DNA from: an uncultured Aquincola sp.
GTDB taxonomy: Bacteria > Pseudomonadota > Gammaproteobacteria > Burkholderiales > Burkholderiaceae
Assembly (NCBI GenBank): GCA_937883885.1
Contig: CAKZXL010000947.1
Coordinates: 1 to 43,925 of the forward strand
Reading direction: 5' to 3'
Length of the DNA stretch: 43,925 nucleotides
How positions within the stretch are numbered: position 1 is the stretch's first letter; each line of letters starts with the position of its first letter. The notes below the pieces were generated by a model, which searched no databases, was not told the DNA's origin, and worked only from the letters and a program-made list of their open reading frames with translations. Shown here piece by piece: positions 1 through 8,748 of this stretch. Position numbers and translations under genes: made by a program.

Positions 1-98
1 CGGTTGAGCGCCGCCAGTTGCTTGGACAGCGCGGCCAGCTGGCTGGCCGAGTCGTCGGCGGTGCCGGCCGGCTGGGAAGATGAAGCAGCGATGCGCAT
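1..98 (-). CDS. Partial small protein, possibly FlxA-like (C-terminus beyond the window)
   Basis: A reading frame starts at ATG 98 (or GTG 101) on the minus strand and runs off the left edge. An in-frame TGA lies just upstream at 107-105, so the start cannot be further upstream. The visible 32 residues are a Ser/Ala/Asp-rich head followed by a heptad-like stretch (SQLAALSKQLAALN) that looks like the start of a coiled coil. Short proteins of the FlxA-like family have this kind of layout, but too little is visible to assign it. AAGGG lies only two bases before the ATG, so the ribosome-binding site is poor. It follows the chemotaxis receptor by 45 bases on the same strand and could be the last gene of that operon. 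Confidence 0.35.
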   Translation of the reverse strand, partial: MRIAASSSQPAGTADDSASQLAALSKQLAALN

Positions 99-143
99 CA
101 CCCTTCATCGGCCGCCCCGCGCCGAACTTGACGGCGGAGGGCC

Positions 144-1697
144 TCAGGCCAGCTTGAACCGCGAGACCATCGCCAGCAGCCCTTGCGACTGCTGGCGCAG
201 GCCTTCGGCCGCGGCCGAGCCCTGCTCCACCAGCGCGGCGTTCTGCTGGGTGCCTTCGTCGATGGTGGCCACCGCCTGGTTGATCTGGGAGATGCCCAGG
301 CTCTGCTCACGGGTGGCGTCGTTGATGCGGCCCAGCAGGCCGTGCACCTGCTGCACCAGGCCCACCAGTTCGGTCATGGTGTGGCCGGCGCCGGCGGCCA
401 GTGCGCTGCCGGCGGCCACCTTCTGCACGTTGTCGGCGATCAAGGCCTTGATGTCCTTGGCGGCGCTGGCCGAGCTGCTGGCCAGCTGGCGCACTTCGGC
501 CGCCACCACGGCAAAGCCGCGGCCCTGCTCGCCCGCGCGGGCCGCTTCCACCGCCGCGTTCAAGGCCAGGATGTTGGTCTGGAAGGCGATGCTGTCGATC
601 ACGCCCACGATGTCGGCGATGCGCTGGCTGGCGTCGCTGATCACGCCCATGGTGGACACCACCTCGCCCACCACCTGGCCGCCGTGGCCGGCCACCTGCG
701 CGGCCGAGGCCGCCAGCTCGCTGGCCTGGCGCGAGCTGCCGGCATTGGCTTCCACGCTGCCGGTCATCTCCTGCATCGAGGCCGAGGTCTGCTGCAAGGC
801 ACTGGCCTGCTGCTCGGTGCGGCTGGACAGGTGCAGGTTGCCCGCGGCAATTTCGCCCGACGCGGTGGCGATGCCGTCGGCCGACTGGCGCAGCTCGCCC
901 ACCATGCCGGCCAGGCTGCCGTTCATGCGCGAGAGGGCCCGCAGCATCTGGCCCAGCTCGTCGTTGCGGTCGACCACGATGGTGGTGCGCAGGTCGCCGG
1001 CGGCCACCGCCTCGGCCACCGCCACCGCATGGCGCAGCGGCGTGGTCACCAGGTGGGCGATGGTCCAGCCCAGGCCGACGGCCACCAGCACCGCGCCGAT
1101 GCTGAAGGCCACCATCCATGCGCGGTCGCCGGCATGGTCGGCCGCGGCCTCGCTGGCCGAGGCCACGCTCTGGCGCCGCACCTCGGCGATGAAGTCGTTG
1201 CTGGCGCCCAGCAGCTCGGCCAGCAGCGGCCGGCATTCGGCATTCATCACGCGCGTGGCTTCGGCATGCCGGCCTTGATCGGCCAGGCCCACCACCTTGA
1301 GCGCCACCGGGCCGTAGCGGGTTTCCACCTCGGCGATGCGGGCCAGGCCGGCGCGGTCCTGCGCATCGGGCGCGGCCTGCAGCGAGGCCTGCATCGCGGC
1401 CAAGCCGGCCTGCATGTCCTGGTGCGCGGCACGCACGGCCACATGCTCGGCCTGCAGATCGGTGGCGGCCGTGACCAGCACCAGGTTGCGCGCGGCAATC
1501 GCCCGGCGCATGGCGGCGCTGCGGATGTCGACCGCGATGCGCTCGCGCTCGCTGACACCGTTGACGTAGTCAACGAATCGCTCGCTGGAGCGCGCCAGCG
1601 AATGCAGCGCCATCGCGCTGACCGCCAGCACGATGAGCGCCATCAGCGCAAAGGCCAGCAGCAATTGACGCTTGACGGGCAGGTTCCTGAGATGCAT
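144..1697 (-). CDS. Methyl-accepting chemotaxis protein (transmembrane receptor)
   Basis: 517 residues. This is an inner-membrane chemoreceptor that passes a periplasmic signal to CheW/CheA. Transmembrane segment 1 lies at about residues 11-30. A periplasmic helical domain of roughly 170 residues follows (four-helix-bundle-like), then transmembrane segment 2 at about 203-223, a HAMP domain, and a long cytoplasmic coiled coil. The conserved signalling hairpin is plain ([20 protein letters not shown], then [17 protein letters not shown]). The protein ends in RFKLA with no NWETF-type CheR-docking pentapeptide. The gene starts 28 bases after the last fimbrial gene on the same strand, so it is probably the fifth gene of the fimbrial operon. 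The ligand is unknown. Confidence 0.95.
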   Translation of the reverse strand: MHLRNLPVKRQLLLAFALMALIVLAVSAMALHSLARSSERFVDYVNGVSERERIAVDIRSAAMRRAIAARNLVLVTAATDLQAEHVAVRAAHQDMQAGLAAMQASLQAAPDAQDRAGLARIAEVETRYGPVALKVVGLADQGRHAEATRVMNAECRPLLAELLGASNDFIAEVRRQSVASASEAAADHAGDRAWMVAFSIGAVLVAVGLGWTIAHLVTTPLRHAVAVAEAVAAGDLRTTIVVDRNDELGQMLRALSRMNGSLAGMVGELRQSADGIATASGEIAAGNLHLSSRTEQQASALQQTSASMQEMTGSVEANAGSSRQASELAASAAQVAGHGGQVVGEVVSTMGVISDASQRIADIVGVIDSIAFQTNILALNAAVEAARAGEQGRGFAVVAAEVRQLASSSASAAKDIKALIADNVQKVAAGSALAAGAGHTMTELVGLVQQVHGLLGRINDATREQSLGISQINQAVATIDEGTQQNAALVEQGSAAAEGLRQQSQGLLAMVSRFKLA

Positions 1698-1725
1698 GAC
1701 GCAATGGCTCCAACAAGGAAGGAAA

Positions 1726-2229
1726 TCAGAAATAGCTCAAGGTGACGGTGACGGTATCGGCATAGCTGCCAGGAACCGTGGTCGATTGCGCGCCGGGCAC
1801 TCGGCCATACACCGGGTGCACCACGCCCGGTGACAGCCCCAGCGCATCGAGCAGCACGCCGCCGTTGAGGGCCTGGGCGACGCCATTGCCGTCGCCCCAT
1901 ACCGTCTGGCGGCTGCTGTCCTGGTACAGGTTGTATTGCATCGAACGTGCACCGGACATCAACCGGCGACTGGACGCATTGCCGGACGCGCCGGCGCCCA
2001 GGTCGATGCGGTAGGGAATGAGCAATCCGGCTACGCCGCCGCAATTGACCTTCACGCTGCCGGTGGAATCCGAGGCCGATGCCGCCAGCGGATTGATGGC
2101 ACCGAAGGCCAGCGCCGTGGTGGTGACGTTGCACACGCAGATCGCGGTGCACAAGGCCTGCGCGGGCCCTGCCGTCAGCAGCAGCCAGGCCATGGCCAAG
2201 CAGCCCAGCCAGCGTCGCATCATTCGCAT
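1726..2229 (-). CDS. Spore coat U (SCPU) domain fimbrial subunit, possible tip adhesin
   Basis: 167 residues. A signal peptide (hydrophobic core about residues 7-20, cleavage after AQA) precedes a single SCPU domain as found in Csu-type (archaic, sigma) fimbriae. The mature N-terminus is cysteine-rich ([10 protein letters not shown]), with a further Cys in NCGG. The C-terminus shows the family's YxLYxD...TVWGDG block and a final beta strand ending TVTLSYF. The start at 2229 has GGGGA seven bases upstream and overlaps the usher stop by ten bases. Its position after the usher is where Csu operons encode the tip subunit. Known CsuE tips are longer and two-domain, so the tip role is inferred from gene order. 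It resembles the pilin at 5354-5857 in length and fold. Confidence 0.85.
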   Translation of the reverse strand: MRMMRRWLGCLAMAWLLLTAGPAQALCTAICVCNVTTTALAFGAINPLAASASDSTGSVKVNCGGVAGLLIPYRIDLGAGASGNASSRRLMSGARSMQYNLYQDSSRQTVWGDGNGVAQALNGGVLLDALGLSPGVVHPVYGRVPGAQSTTVPGSYADTVTVTLSYF

Positions 2230-4598
2230 GTCACCGTCCCCAGGTCAGGCGCTTCATCGGCCTGCGCGGCCAGGGTGAGCACCGCATGGCATTCGCGGCC
2301 CGGCCATCGCACCCGCACCGCGGTGGTCGCCGCCAGGCCGCTGGCGTAGGTGCGCCCCTCGAAGCCGACCGGAAAGCGCCCGCCCGTGTCCACCGTCTCC
2401 ATCACGCTGCCGGCGGGCACCGGTTGCCCCTGGGCATCGACCAGGCGGAAATGCGCCGACCGTGTGCGCCGCACCGGGATGTGCACGACGACGCCGCTGC
2501 GTGCGGGCGGCGTCACCACCGTGTCCAACGCATCAACGTCCGCATCGAAGGGCAGCTCGCTGGCATCGATGCCGATGCGGTTGGGCTCGTAGCCGCGCAG
2601 GCCGGGCACCACTGCGCGCCCGCGTGCGTCGGTGCGTGCCACCGGCCGCTGGTCGTGCAGCACCGTCACGTCGGGGTAGTCGTCCACCACCACCAGTGCG
2701 AAGGCGCCATCGATGCGGCGGCTGAAGAACAGGCTGTCGTCCATCCATGCCAGGCCGCCGGCCACGCCCAGCCGCCAGTCGGTACTGGCGGCGGCCGGGC
2801 CTGCGCCACCGCGGCGCGCCAGCCCATGCGACACGCCGGCGCTGAAGTCGGCCACATCGGTGGCCTGTGCCGCCTGCAGCGTCAGGCGCCGCGCATCGCC
2901 CTGGTCGGCCACCAGGTGCCAACCCAGGTCGCGGTCGTCCACGGGGCTGCGGTGCAGTTGCAGTTGCGTGGCCGCGCCCGCCCGACCGGGCAGGCGCGAT
3001 GTCTGGGCGGCAGCCTGCCACTGGCCGTCCAGCAGCATGCTGACGCTGAGCAGCAGCGAGGTGCCGCCGCCGGCCAGGTCTCGCACGCCGAACAGGCCCA
3101 GGTTGGCCCAGGCGCCCATGGTGCGCGACAGCGAGAACGACAGCAGGCGCCGGCCTTCGCCCTGCCAGGCCTGCTGCGACACCCAGCTCAGCCCCCAGGA
3201 CATGGCGCCCAGCAAGCCGCCGGCCGAGGCCGTGACCTGCGTGCGCTGGGGCCCCTCCGGCCCCTGGCCCGCCTGGCTGAAACGACGGCTGGCCACGTGC
3301 GCCTGCAGGCCGCCGCTCAGGCGCTGGCCTTGCAGGTCCAGGCCCAGGCCCAGCTGGGCACCCGCGCCCTCGTGCGGCGCATGGCTGCCCACCACGCTCA
3401 GGCTGCCGATGCCGCCGCCTGGACCCAGCTGCCACAGGCCGGTGCCGCCCGCGGCCAGGCGGCCGTCCAGCCACTCGGCCCGCCATTCGCGGGTGTGGCG
3501 GTCACTGACGCCCTGGCGCTCGGTGGCGCCGGCGTACAGCGGGCCATAGCGGTTGCTCTGCAGGCCATAGTCCTTGCGCACGGCGCCCAGCTCGTACGAG
3601 AAGGAGCGCAGCCCGGGCCGCAACAGGGCCTGGCTGCCGAAGTAGCGCTGCACGATCACGTGCTCACGGCCCAGCAGGTCGCGCACCACCAGACGCACGT
3701 CGCCTTGGCCGGTCACCACCGGCAGGTCCTGCAGCTCGAAGGGGCCGGCCGGCACCTGGCTGCTGAGGCGGCGGCTGCCGTTGACGAAGACGTCCACCGT
3801 GGAAGGCAGTGCCGTTTCGCCACGCAGGGCCGGGAGCGGAAAACTCAGAAAGCCGGGCTGGATGCTGAAGTCGGTGGCCCATTGCACGCCCGAGAACCGC
3901 ATGGCCTGCCCCCAGGCGCCCGCACGGCCCACGGCGTCGCCCAGGCGCAGGCTGGCCATGCGCTGCGGCATGTCCTGCGTCCAGGTGGTGTCCAGCCGCA
4001 CGAAGCGCGGCTGCTGGCCGTCGTCGCGCGCCAGTCCGGTGGTGCGGCCGCTGCCGGCGGGGCCGAAGCTGCCCAGCTCCAGCAGCGCGCGCGTGGCATC
4101 GGTGCGGCCACCACCCTGGCCCAGGGTGCTGCGCTGCCACTGCAGGTCGTAGTTGGCATAGCCGCCCCAGCGGGTCGGCGCCTGAGCGGCCGTGGCCACC
4201 GGCTCCACCGTCAGTACGCTGCCTTCGAAGGCGGCGGTGCCGGCGGTGATCTCCAGCGCCTGCGCTTCGTCGTCGATGTGCCAGCGCAGCCCGCGGCCGG
4301 CCGACAGCGGCCGCCAGCACTGGCCCGCGTGCCACAGATCGGCCGGCAGCATCGGCGGCGCCAGCCGCAGCAAGGCCCAGTCGCTGCACAGCAGCGCCAC
4401 CTGCTGGCCCGGCAGGCGCAGCACGCGTGCAGCGTCCTGCTGGGGCAGCTGGTTCAAGGTCACCGACAGCAGCACGTCTTCGGCGGCCGCCGGCTGTGGC
4501 AGGGATGCGCTCGCGGGCAGGACCTCCGGCAGGGCCACGCGTGCCGCGGCCGCGACCGACCAGGCGGCCGCCAGACCCAGCAGCGCAGCGCGCCCCAT
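2220..4598 (-). CDS. Fimbrial outer-membrane usher (CsuD-like)
   Basis: 792 residues from the chosen start. The usher forms the outer-membrane pore that receives chaperone-subunit complexes and polymerises the fimbria. ATG 4598 gives a clean signal peptide (GRAALLGLAAAWSVAAA) and has GAGG eight bases upstream. An earlier in-frame ATG at 4637 would overlap the chaperone gene and has no ribosome-binding site. Usher hallmarks include the VDVFVNG motif with the following GPFELQDLPVVTGQGDVRL block, the long beta-barrel of alternating short strands, and a C-terminal plug-like segment (GRAVVPGLRGYEPNRIGID). The last residues include the C-terminal domain cysteines. It lies between the chaperone and the second SCPU subunit. 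Confidence 0.92.
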   Translation of the reverse strand: MGRAALLGLAAAWSVAAAARVALPEVLPASASLPQPAAAEDVLLSVTLNQLPQQDAARVLRLPGQQVALLCSDWALLRLAPPMLPADLWHAGQCWRPLSAGRGLRWHIDDEAQALEITAGTAAFEGSVLTVEPVATAAQAPTRWGGYANYDLQWQRSTLGQGGGRTDATRALLELGSFGPAGSGRTTGLARDDGQQPRFVRLDTTWTQDMPQRMASLRLGDAVGRAGAWGQAMRFSGVQWATDFSIQPGFLSFPLPALRGETALPSTVDVFVNGSRRLSSQVPAGPFELQDLPVVTGQGDVRLVVRDLLGREHVIVQRYFGSQALLRPGLRSFSYELGAVRKDYGLQSNRYGPLYAGATERQGVSDRHTREWRAEWLDGRLAAGGTGLWQLGPGGGIGSLSVVGSHAPHEGAGAQLGLGLDLQGQRLSGGLQAHVASRRFSQAGQGPEGPQRTQVTASAGGLLGAMSWGLSWVSQQAWQGEGRRLLSFSLSRTMGAWANLGLFGVRDLAGGGTSLLLSVSMLLDGQWQAAAQTSRLPGRAGAATQLQLHRSPVDDRDLGWHLVADQGDARRLTLQAAQATDVADFSAGVSHGLARRGGAGPAAASTDWRLGVAGGLAWMDDSLFFSRRIDGAFALVVVDDYPDVTVLHDQRPVARTDARGRAVVPGLRGYEPNRIGIDASELPFDADVDALDTVVTPPARSGVVVHIPVRRTRSAHFRLVDAQGQPVPAGSVMETVDTGGRFPVGFEGRTYASGLAATTAVRVRWPGRECHAVLTLAAQADEAPDLGTVTCE

Positions 4599-4608
4599 CG
4601 GGCCTGCC

Positions 4609-5346
4609 TCAGGGCGAAGGCGGCAGCAGCGCGACATGGTGCAAGCCCGCGTCGGTCATCACTTCCAGCGTCACCGGACGCGCGGTGTCGGCCTGGGCCA
4701 GCGCCGCCAACGCAAAGCGCCGCACCTCGCCCGGGAACACCACCGACTCGGGCCCCTGCATGACGTGGAAGGCCTGGCGTGCGTCGCCCTGCACACGCAC
4801 GCCGGCCACCCGGTAATGCACGTTGCCGTGGTTGGTGACCTGGGCCACCAGCCGGCCCTGCTCGTCATAGCGGGCATGCCAGCGCTGCTCCTGGCGCACC
4901 GCATCGGGCGCCACGTACACCGGCAGCCGCAGCGTCACCAGCACGCGCACGTTGCCCTGCACCATCGAAGGCTCGGGCGCCTGCGAAGGCACTTCGCGCA
5001 GCACCAGCCGGTAGGTCTGCTCACGGTCCGAGGCCGCGGTACGCCGCAGGCCCACGCGGACCACCTGTGTGCGACCCGGGCCGATCGTGAACACGCCCGG
5101 GCTGACGATCAGGTCGTCGCTGGCCTCGTCGCGGTCCACCCCCGCTTCGCGCTGCCAGCGGATCGCGTCGGCCTGCAGCACCACCGGTGCGCTGCCGTTG
5201 TTGGTCACGCGCACGGTGCTGCGGTCGTTGCTGCGGTCCAGCTGCACGGCCACTGGCATCAGGCTCAAGTCAGCGGCGGCCACGGGGCCGGCCATCAGCA
5301 GCCAGGCCATCAGCGCGGCGAGCCAGCAAGGCAGACGGTGATGCAT
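4609..5346 (-). CDS. Periplasmic fimbrial chaperone (CsuC-like)
   Basis: 245 residues. A PapD-superfamily chaperone that would cap fimbrial subunits in the periplasm by donor-strand complementation. The signal peptide ends at about residue 25 (PVAAA). The first Ig-like domain carries strand A1 (LSLMPVAVQLD) and the G1-region block (VSPGVFTIGPGRTQVVRVGL) typical of the family. The second domain contains the VTNHGNVHYRVAGVRV strand pair. It starts 8 bases after the pilin stop, and its stop is 10 bases before the usher start, so the three genes are surely cotranscribed. Assignment to the archaic Csu class rests on the SCPU subunits beside it. Confidence 0.92.
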   Translation of the reverse strand: MHHRLPCWLAALMAWLLMAGPVAAADLSLMPVAVQLDRSNDRSTVRVTNNGSAPVVLQADAIRWQREAGVDRDEASDDLIVSPGVFTIGPGRTQVVRVGLRRTAASDREQTYRLVLREVPSQAPEPSMVQGNVRVLVTLRLPVYVAPDAVRQEQRWHARYDEQGRLVAQVTNHGNVHYRVAGVRVQGDARQAFHVMQGPESVVFPGEVRRFALAALAQADTARPVTLEVMTDAGLHHVALLPPSP

Positions 5347-5353
5347 GCCGGCC

Positions 5354-5857
5354 TCAGTAGCTGATGGTCACGGTGACCGTGTCGCTGTAGGTGCCGGGCA
5401 CGGCACCGGTGAGCGAAGGAATGCGGCCGTAGATGGTCAGGGTCTGGCTGCTGCCGCTGCCGGTGCCGGTGACCTGCGAGCTGCTGGCCGTGCCGTCGCC
5501 CCACACGGTGGCGCGGGAAGCATCGGTGTACAGCTGGTAGGCCATGCTGTGGCTGCCGTTTTTCATCGTGCGGCTGGCGAAGTTGGTGCCGCCACCCGCG
5601 TTGACGCCGGCGCTCAACGACACCGCATACGGCGTGGTGTTGGTGCACTGCACCGCCAGCGTGGAGCTGGCGTCCACCGGCACCGCGGCGCTGAGCGCAT
5701 CGATGGCGCTGCCGAAGTTCAGCAGCGAGCCGGACACCGTGCAGGCGCTGACCACCGTGGCCGTGGCCTGGAAGGTGGAGCTGCCCGTGCCGGCCCAGGC
5801 GCACAGCGACCAGACACCGGCCAACGCGGCCACCGAACGAATGAAACACCTGGGCAT
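5354..5857 (-). CDS. SCPU-domain fimbrial subunit, probable major pilin (CsuA/B-like)
   Basis: 167 residues, first gene of the fimbrial operon. A signal peptide (cleavage after LCAWA at about residue 22) leads into a mature N-terminus, TGSSTFQATATVVSACTVSG, which has the alternating hydrophobic donor strand expected of a polymerising subunit. SCPU hallmarks follow: the disulfide pair (SACTVSG and AVQCTNTTPYAV), MAYQLYTDASRATVWGDG, and the C-terminal YSDTVTVTISY. ATG 5857 has AGGAG seven bases upstream. The open frame continues upstream to 6097, but that extension has no ribosome-binding site and would run into the divergent regulator gene, so it was rejected. Confidence 0.88.
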   Translation of the reverse strand: MPRCFIRSVAALAGVWSLCAWAGTGSSTFQATATVVSACTVSGSLLNFGSAIDALSAAVPVDASSTLAVQCTNTTPYAVSLSAGVNAGGGTNFASRTMKNGSHSMAYQLYTDASRATVWGDGTASSSQVTGTGSGSSQTLTIYGRIPSLTGAVPGTYSDTVTVTISY

Positions 5858-5999
5858 GCGATAACTCCTGCTGCCGGGATCGCGTGCCTGCCGACCGGCC
5901 TGCCAGCGCGACTTCCCTTGGCATGCATATCGGAGTGCGCTGCAGGCGGCAGGAGCGTTGGTTGCTGTCAAACGCAGGCGGGCGAATGCGGCAATCCGC

Positions 6000-6016
6000 G
6001 TAGGCAATCGCCCTAC
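6000..6016. promoter_or_regulatory. Inverted repeat in the fimbria/response-regulator divergent promoter region
   Basis: GTAGG (6000-6004), a 7-base spacer, and CCTAC (6012-6016) form a perfect 5+5 dyad. It lies in the 213-base gap between the divergent pilin (start 5857) and NarL-type regulator (start 6071) genes. A TACACT hexamer at 6014-6019 could be a weak -10 for the regulator. On the minus strand a TTGACA lies at 5971-5966, without a convincing -10. The dyad is in a good place for a LuxR/NarL-type dimer site, but no binding is shown by sequence alone. Confidence 0.4.
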
Positions 6017-6070
6017 ACTTTTGCAACCCGGGTGGCAGACGCCCGGGGCGCGTCCGAAACGCATTGCTTG

Positions 6071-6721
6071 ATGAGATTTCTGATCATCGATGACCACCCG
6101 CTGCTGCGCATGGGCGCTCGGCAGATGCTGGAGTCGCGCTGGGTCGGCTCACAGGTCGACGAAGCCGAGACATTGGCCGAAGGACTGCGGCTTTTTCGTG
6201 CCGCCCGGCCCGACGTGGTGCTGCTGGACCTTCGTCTGCCCGATGCCGACGGCATCGAAAGCGCGGTGCGCATGACGCGCGTGGCCGCGGGCGTGCCCAT
6301 CCTGGTGGTCAGCCAGAACGACGAAGCGGCCCATGCCGCGCGGCTGCTGGAGCTGGGCGTGCGCGGCTTCCTGCCCAAGGACCGGGCTGCCACCGACCTG
6401 CCGACGGCGGTGCAGCGCCTGCTGGACGGCGGCCGTTACCTCACGCCCGAACAGGCCGACCGCATGGTCGACCTGCTGGCCCAGCGCACGCATGAGCAGC
6501 GGCCGGTGCACGAAGCGCTGTCGACGCAGGAATTCCGCGTCACGCAGCTGATCGCGGCCGGCCACACGCCGGCCCAGATCGCCGAGGCCATGCACCTGTC
6601 GGTCAAGACCGTGGGCAGTTACCGCGCGCGCATCTTCGACAAGACCGGCTGGCGCTCCAATGCCGAGCTGGTGAAGTACTGCCTGCAGCACGGGCTGACC
6701 GAGCCGGCCAAGGACGGATGA
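6071..6721 (+). CDS. NarL/FixJ-type two-component response regulator
   Basis: 216 residues. The N-terminal receiver domain has the acidic pair in LIIDDHP, the phospho-acceptor Asp53 in VVLLDLRLPDADG, and the conserved Lys in RGFLPKDRA. The C-terminal LuxR-type helix-turn-helix spans about residues 145-205, with the typical AQIAEAMHLSVKTVGSYRARI segment. ATG 6071 begins exactly at the receiver fold. The long upstream extension of the same frame was rejected because it has no family similarity. The gene is divergent from the fimbrial operon and convergent with the histidine kinase at 6755-8641, its likely partner. Control of the fimbrial operon is inferred from position only. Confidence 0.92.
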   Translation: MRFLIIDDHPLLRMGARQMLESRWVGSQVDEAETLAEGLRLFRAARPDVVLLDLRLPDADGIESAVRMTRVAAGVPILVVSQNDEAAHAARLLELGVRGFLPKDRAATDLPTAVQRLLDGGRYLTPEQADRMVDLLAQRTHEQRPVHEALSTQEFRVTQLIAAGHTPAQIAEAMHLSVKTVGSYRARIFDKTGWRSNAELVKYCLQHGLTEPAKDG

Positions 6722-6754
6722 GCAGCGCCGCCATCGCGTGCGCGCCGCCAGCGG

Positions 6755-8641
6755 CTAGGCCGTGGCCTGCCGCGGCAGCGTGAAGTAAAAGCGCGCGCCC
6801 TGCCCCGGCACCGATTCGGCCCACACGCGGCCGCCATGCCGGTGCACCACCCGCCGCACGATGGACAGGCCGACGCCGGTGCCCGGAAACTCCGAGGCCG
6901 GATGCAAACGCTGGAACACGCCGAAGAGCCGCGCCGCCTGACCTGGGTCGAAGCCGCGGCCGTTGTCGCTGACGCAGAACACCGTCTCTGGTCCCTCCTG
7001 CCGCGCGCTCACCACCACCTGCGGGGCCGCCGACTTGGACGAGTACTTGAAGGCATTGCTCAGCAAATTGCTCCACACCTGGCGCAGCATCAAGGGGTCG
7101 CCGACGACCGCCGGCAGCGGCTGCCGGGTGACCTCGGCCGGCGTGCCGGTGGCGCCGGCCCGCACTTCGGCCAGGGCCTGGTCCACCAGGCCTTCGGTAT
7201 CCACCGGCACCTGCTCATAGGCACGCTGGTCCACCATGGCCAGCGTCAGCAGCTCTTGCGACAGGCGCTGCAGGCGCTCGCACTCCTGGGCCACCACCTC
7301 GATGCTGCGCCGCGCGCCGGCGCCCCGCGGCAGTTCGTCGCCCTGCAGCACCTGGCCCAGCACCAGGCCCATCGCGCCCAGCGGCCCCCGCAGGTCGTGC
7401 GCCAGGCTGCGGCTGAAGTGGCGCAGGTCTTCATTGGCCTGCTGCAGCCGCTCGGTGCGTTCCTGCACGCGGCTTTCCAGGCTCTCGTTGAGGGCGCGCA
7501 GGCTTTGCTCGCGCTGGCGCAAGCCTTCGAGCAGCACGCTCAGCGAGGCGCCCAGCTGGTCCACCTCGTCGTGCGTGACCTGCGGCCGCATCTCGGGCGC
7601 GGCCTCAGGCATCAACGCCTGCGCGCGCCGGGCCACGCGCCGCAGCGGGCCGGTGAGCCGCACCGTCAGCCACCAGCCCACCAGGCCGAACAACAGCGCC
7701 CCAGCACCGCCCAGCCACCACAGCCGGCGCTGCAAGGCATCGGCAGCGCCGAAGGCCGTGGCCTCGGGCTGGCGCACCACCACCGTCCAACCCATGCCGG
7801 GATAGTCGTCGAACGGCTGGCTGGCACTGCTGGCGGTGAGGTAGCGCCGGCCATCGGCCCAGGCCACGCTGCCTGCGATGCCGTTCTGCCACTCGGCCGG
7901 CAAGGCGGGGTGGCGCGGGCCCAGGGCGATCTCGCCCTGCGGGCCGGTGACGACGATCTCCACCTCGCGCGCGGCATCGACGGTGGCCAGGGCTTCGCGC
8001 CGGCGTTCTTCGGCCCAGGCCCAGCTGAGGTGGCCGCCGACCACGCCCACGGTACGGCCGCTGCGCTGCAAGGGCGCGGCCACGTCCACGAAGCGCAGCG
8101 GCTCGCCGTTGGCCGATTCGGGCGGCAGCAAGGAGGCCAGCAAAGCCGCCTCGTGCACGTCGCCCACGCTGGGTTGCTGCAGGCCCTGCTGGAACCATGG
8201 GCGTTGCTGCACGTTGCGGCCTTCCAGCAGGCCCTGGGTGGCGGCCAGCACCTGGCCGTCTGGCGTGGCCACGCCGATCCAGCTGTAGTGGCGCGAGTGG
8301 CGCTGCAAGCCTTCGACCAGCAGCCGCCAATGCTCGGACTGCAGGCGCCAGTCCAGCAACTGGTCCAGCGCGGCGATCTGGCGCACCTCGCGCAGGCGGG
8401 CGGCCATGTCGGCATCCAACCGCAGCGACAGGCGCTGCGCCAGCTGCTCCAGCGCCAGGGCGGTGTCCTGCTCGCTCTGGCGGTAGGCCTCACGCGCCGA
8501 GAGGACGCTGATGCCGCCGAACAGCAGCAGCGCCAGCGTGGTGAAGGCCAGGGCGATGCGCACCCGCATGCCGCGGCGTTGCAGCCAGCGGCCGGCGGCC
8601 GTGCGTGCAGGCAGCCCGGCCCCCGGGGCCGGCGCCTGCAT
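6755..8641 (-). CDS. Sensor histidine kinase with Cache-type periplasmic domain
   Basis: 628 residues from ATG 8641, which has AGGA seven bases upstream. ATG 8662 and TTG 8674 are in-frame alternatives with poorer ribosome-binding sites. Transmembrane segment 1 is at about 28-48. A periplasmic double-Cache-like sensor domain spans about 50-300 (block WIGVATPDGQVLAATQG, then RPWFQQGL). Transmembrane segment 2 is at about 306-326, followed by HAMP and a coiled coil. The HisKA domain has His415 in SLAHDLRGPLGAM. The ATPase domain has the N box (SNLLSNAFKYSSK), G1 (DNGRGFD) and G2 (GTGVGLSIV). The dimerisation and ATPase parts resemble phytochrome-type kinases. It faces the response regulator tail to tail (33-base gap), so the pair is not an operon. 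The signal is unknown. Confidence 0.9.
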   Translation of the reverse strand: MQAPAPGAGLPARTAAGRWLQRRGMRVRIALAFTTLALLLFGGISVLSAREAYRQSEQDTALALEQLAQRLSLRLDADMAARLREVRQIAALDQLLDWRLQSEHWRLLVEGLQRHSRHYSWIGVATPDGQVLAATQGLLEGRNVQQRPWFQQGLQQPSVGDVHEAALLASLLPPESANGEPLRFVDVAAPLQRSGRTVGVVGGHLSWAWAEERRREALATVDAAREVEIVVTGPQGEIALGPRHPALPAEWQNGIAGSVAWADGRRYLTASSASQPFDDYPGMGWTVVVRQPEATAFGAADALQRRLWWLGGAGALLFGLVGWWLTVRLTGPLRRVARRAQALMPEAAPEMRPQVTHDEVDQLGASLSVLLEGLRQREQSLRALNESLESRVQERTERLQQANEDLRHFSRSLAHDLRGPLGAMGLVLGQVLQGDELPRGAGARRSIEVVAQECERLQRLSQELLTLAMVDQRAYEQVPVDTEGLVDQALAEVRAGATGTPAEVTRQPLPAVVGDPLMLRQVWSNLLSNAFKYSSKSAAPQVVVSARQEGPETVFCVSDNGRGFDPGQAARLFGVFQRLHPASEFPGTGVGLSIVRRVVHRHGGRVWAESVPGQGARFYFTLPRQATA

Positions 8642-8748
8642 CGATGAATCCTGCAAGGACATGCCAGCGATCAACAGCCTGACACCCCGCCCCCATGGCA
8701 GCCCCGGCGCAGGCCATCACACCGGGCCGGCCGATGCTACTGCGCCCA

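Noticed and set aside
5858..6097. N-terminal extension of the pilin on the minus strand
   Set aside because: ATG 5857 has a clear AGGAG and starts the signal peptide. The extension lacks both and overlaps the divergent regulator.
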